From positions 3,676,501-3,740,500 of the forward strand of contig JACSYO010000570.1 of assembly GCA_016806645.1 (NCBI GenBank): 64,000 bases of DNA, written 5' to 3'. The DNA comes from Ophiodon elongatus. Its lineage: Eukaryota > Chordata > Actinopteri > Perciformes > Hexagrammidae. Positions 63,180-64,000 of the stretch are shown piece by piece. Below the pieces are notes generated by a model. The model was not told the origin of the DNA. It was given only the letters and a program-made list of their open reading frames with translations, and searched no databases. Each line of letters opens with the position of its first letter. The first letter of the stretch is position 1. Position numbers and translations under genes: made by a program.

Positions 63180-63332
63180 CAGTCAATAAAGTTTTGAACA
63201 GAAAAAAAACATGGAGGCTGACAGACTAAGAAGCTAACATTAGCAGTGTCTCAAGAGCGGAACTACAGTAACAGCTCGCTGTTTTTAGACACAACAACCA
63301 AACACACGTGTTCCTGCCAACACGACGTCAAG
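63180..63332 (+). promoter_or_regulatory. candidate divergent first exon/promoter (shprh expected here)
   Basis: Plus-strand DNA here ends in a consensus donor (GTCAAG followed by GTGAGC at 63333). It contains a CRE-like GACGTCA and lies in a locally CpG-richer patch. Its only early ATG (63211) opens an eight-codon ORF, so it would be a non-coding exon. In human, SHPRH lies upstream of GRM1 in divergent orientation, which makes shprh the natural candidate. No shprh coding sequence was recognised before 64000, so the gene name is withheld. Confidence 0.25.
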
Positions 63333-63564
63333 GTGAGCAGCTACTTCGCGTGCTAACCCCAACTATGTCATGCTAAGTTGGCTTTTTGGGAACTTCCGAG
63401 CTGGCTAGCTTGTTGGAAGCAAACATTAGCCGGTCGGTGCAAGCTAGCCGGCCATTGTTACCAAAACAAGTTGATAATAACAGTTGACAACGAACTGGCT
63501 TTCAGTACTGGAGTGCACATGAAATACTGTGCACAGCAGCTAAAGCTCGTGTCGTCCTATTTAA

Positions 63565-63566
<2 letters not shown>

Positions 63567-63619
<53 letters not shown>
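63567..63619. repeat. (GT)n microsatellite
   Basis: About 26 units, followed by GGTGTGGTGTGAGTGTGAGTG variants to about 63650. Confidence 0.95.
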
Positions 63620-63620
<1 letters not shown>

Positions 63621-64000
63621 TGTGGTGTGAGTGTGAGTGTGAGAGAGAGAAGCTGCCTCAGTTGTCATCTGTGGATATGCCTTATTTGGGCCGAGTGAGC
63701 CTGACTGCTACAACTCATTTAACTAAATAAGGACACAGTCGATATTCACTTCTGCATCTGCCTGATATTCAGGAATGATTGTCTGGCTCAGGGACTAGAG
63801 GATGCACGGTTACTGATATCTATGCAAGCTGCATTTACAAGTCAGCCAAAAACTTCAAAGTGACTCCTTTTCAAAATTTGCATTTACGTATATTCATTTA
63901 TTGTTGAATAAAACTGTGACGGAAACAGACAGAGCTGTGTTACTTTACCAGAAGCATTAGAGATGTGCGTCTCAGTTGAAGAACATTAACTTTCTCAGTA

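Overview
The window reads as a piece of a teleost, probably percomorph, fish chromosome. The evidence is vertebrate spliced genes with GT-AG introns and fish-like protein sequences, abundant (CA)n/(GT)n microsatellites, and several interspersed repeats of a kind common in fish genomes. No prokaryotic, viral or CRISPR features were seen.

Three protein genes lie head-to-tail on the minus strand, so transcription runs from high to low coordinates. From right to left they are: (1) grm1, metabotropic glutamate receptor 1, with eight coding exons between 59005 and 30657 that join in frame without a break into 1165 residues; (2) rab32, a Rab GTPase of lysosome-related organelles and mitochondria, with three coding exons between 27999 and 14939 and 213 residues; (3) the first seven coding exons of adgb (androglobin) between 12441 and 4825, giving about 266 residues of the N-terminal calpain-like domain. 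adgb runs off the left edge. Order and orientation match human 6q24.3 (GRM1-RAB32-ADGB). The far right end (about 63.2 kb) holds a candidate divergent plus-strand first exon where the shprh neighbour would be expected; this is inference.

Region by region: 1-4824, adgb intron with fish repeats; 4825-12441, adgb 5' exons with a compact promoter that has a palindromic X-box-like element, a GC box and a forkhead core; 12442-14938, intergenic DNA with a notable hairpin; 14939-27999, rab32 with introns rich in microsatellites; 28000-30656, intergenic; 30657-59005, grm1, whose intron 5 carries an L2-like repeat tail and a decayed LINE RNase H region; 59006-60440, grm1 5' leader with a probable non-coding exon, upstream ORFs and a long (GA)n tract; 60441-64000, mostly unannotated upstream DNA.

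The genes do not form one pathway. grm1 is a Gq-coupled neuronal receptor, rab32 a trafficking GTPase, and adgb a ciliary/spermatogenic protein. Their linkage is ancestral vertebrate synteny, and GRM1-RAB32 mirrors the paralogous GRM5-RAB38 neighbourhood of human 11q14. No wholly new system was found. The points most worth checking are the adgb promoter, the overlapping-hairpin locus near 13.0 kb, the uORF-rich grm1 leader, and repeats placed next to splice sites.
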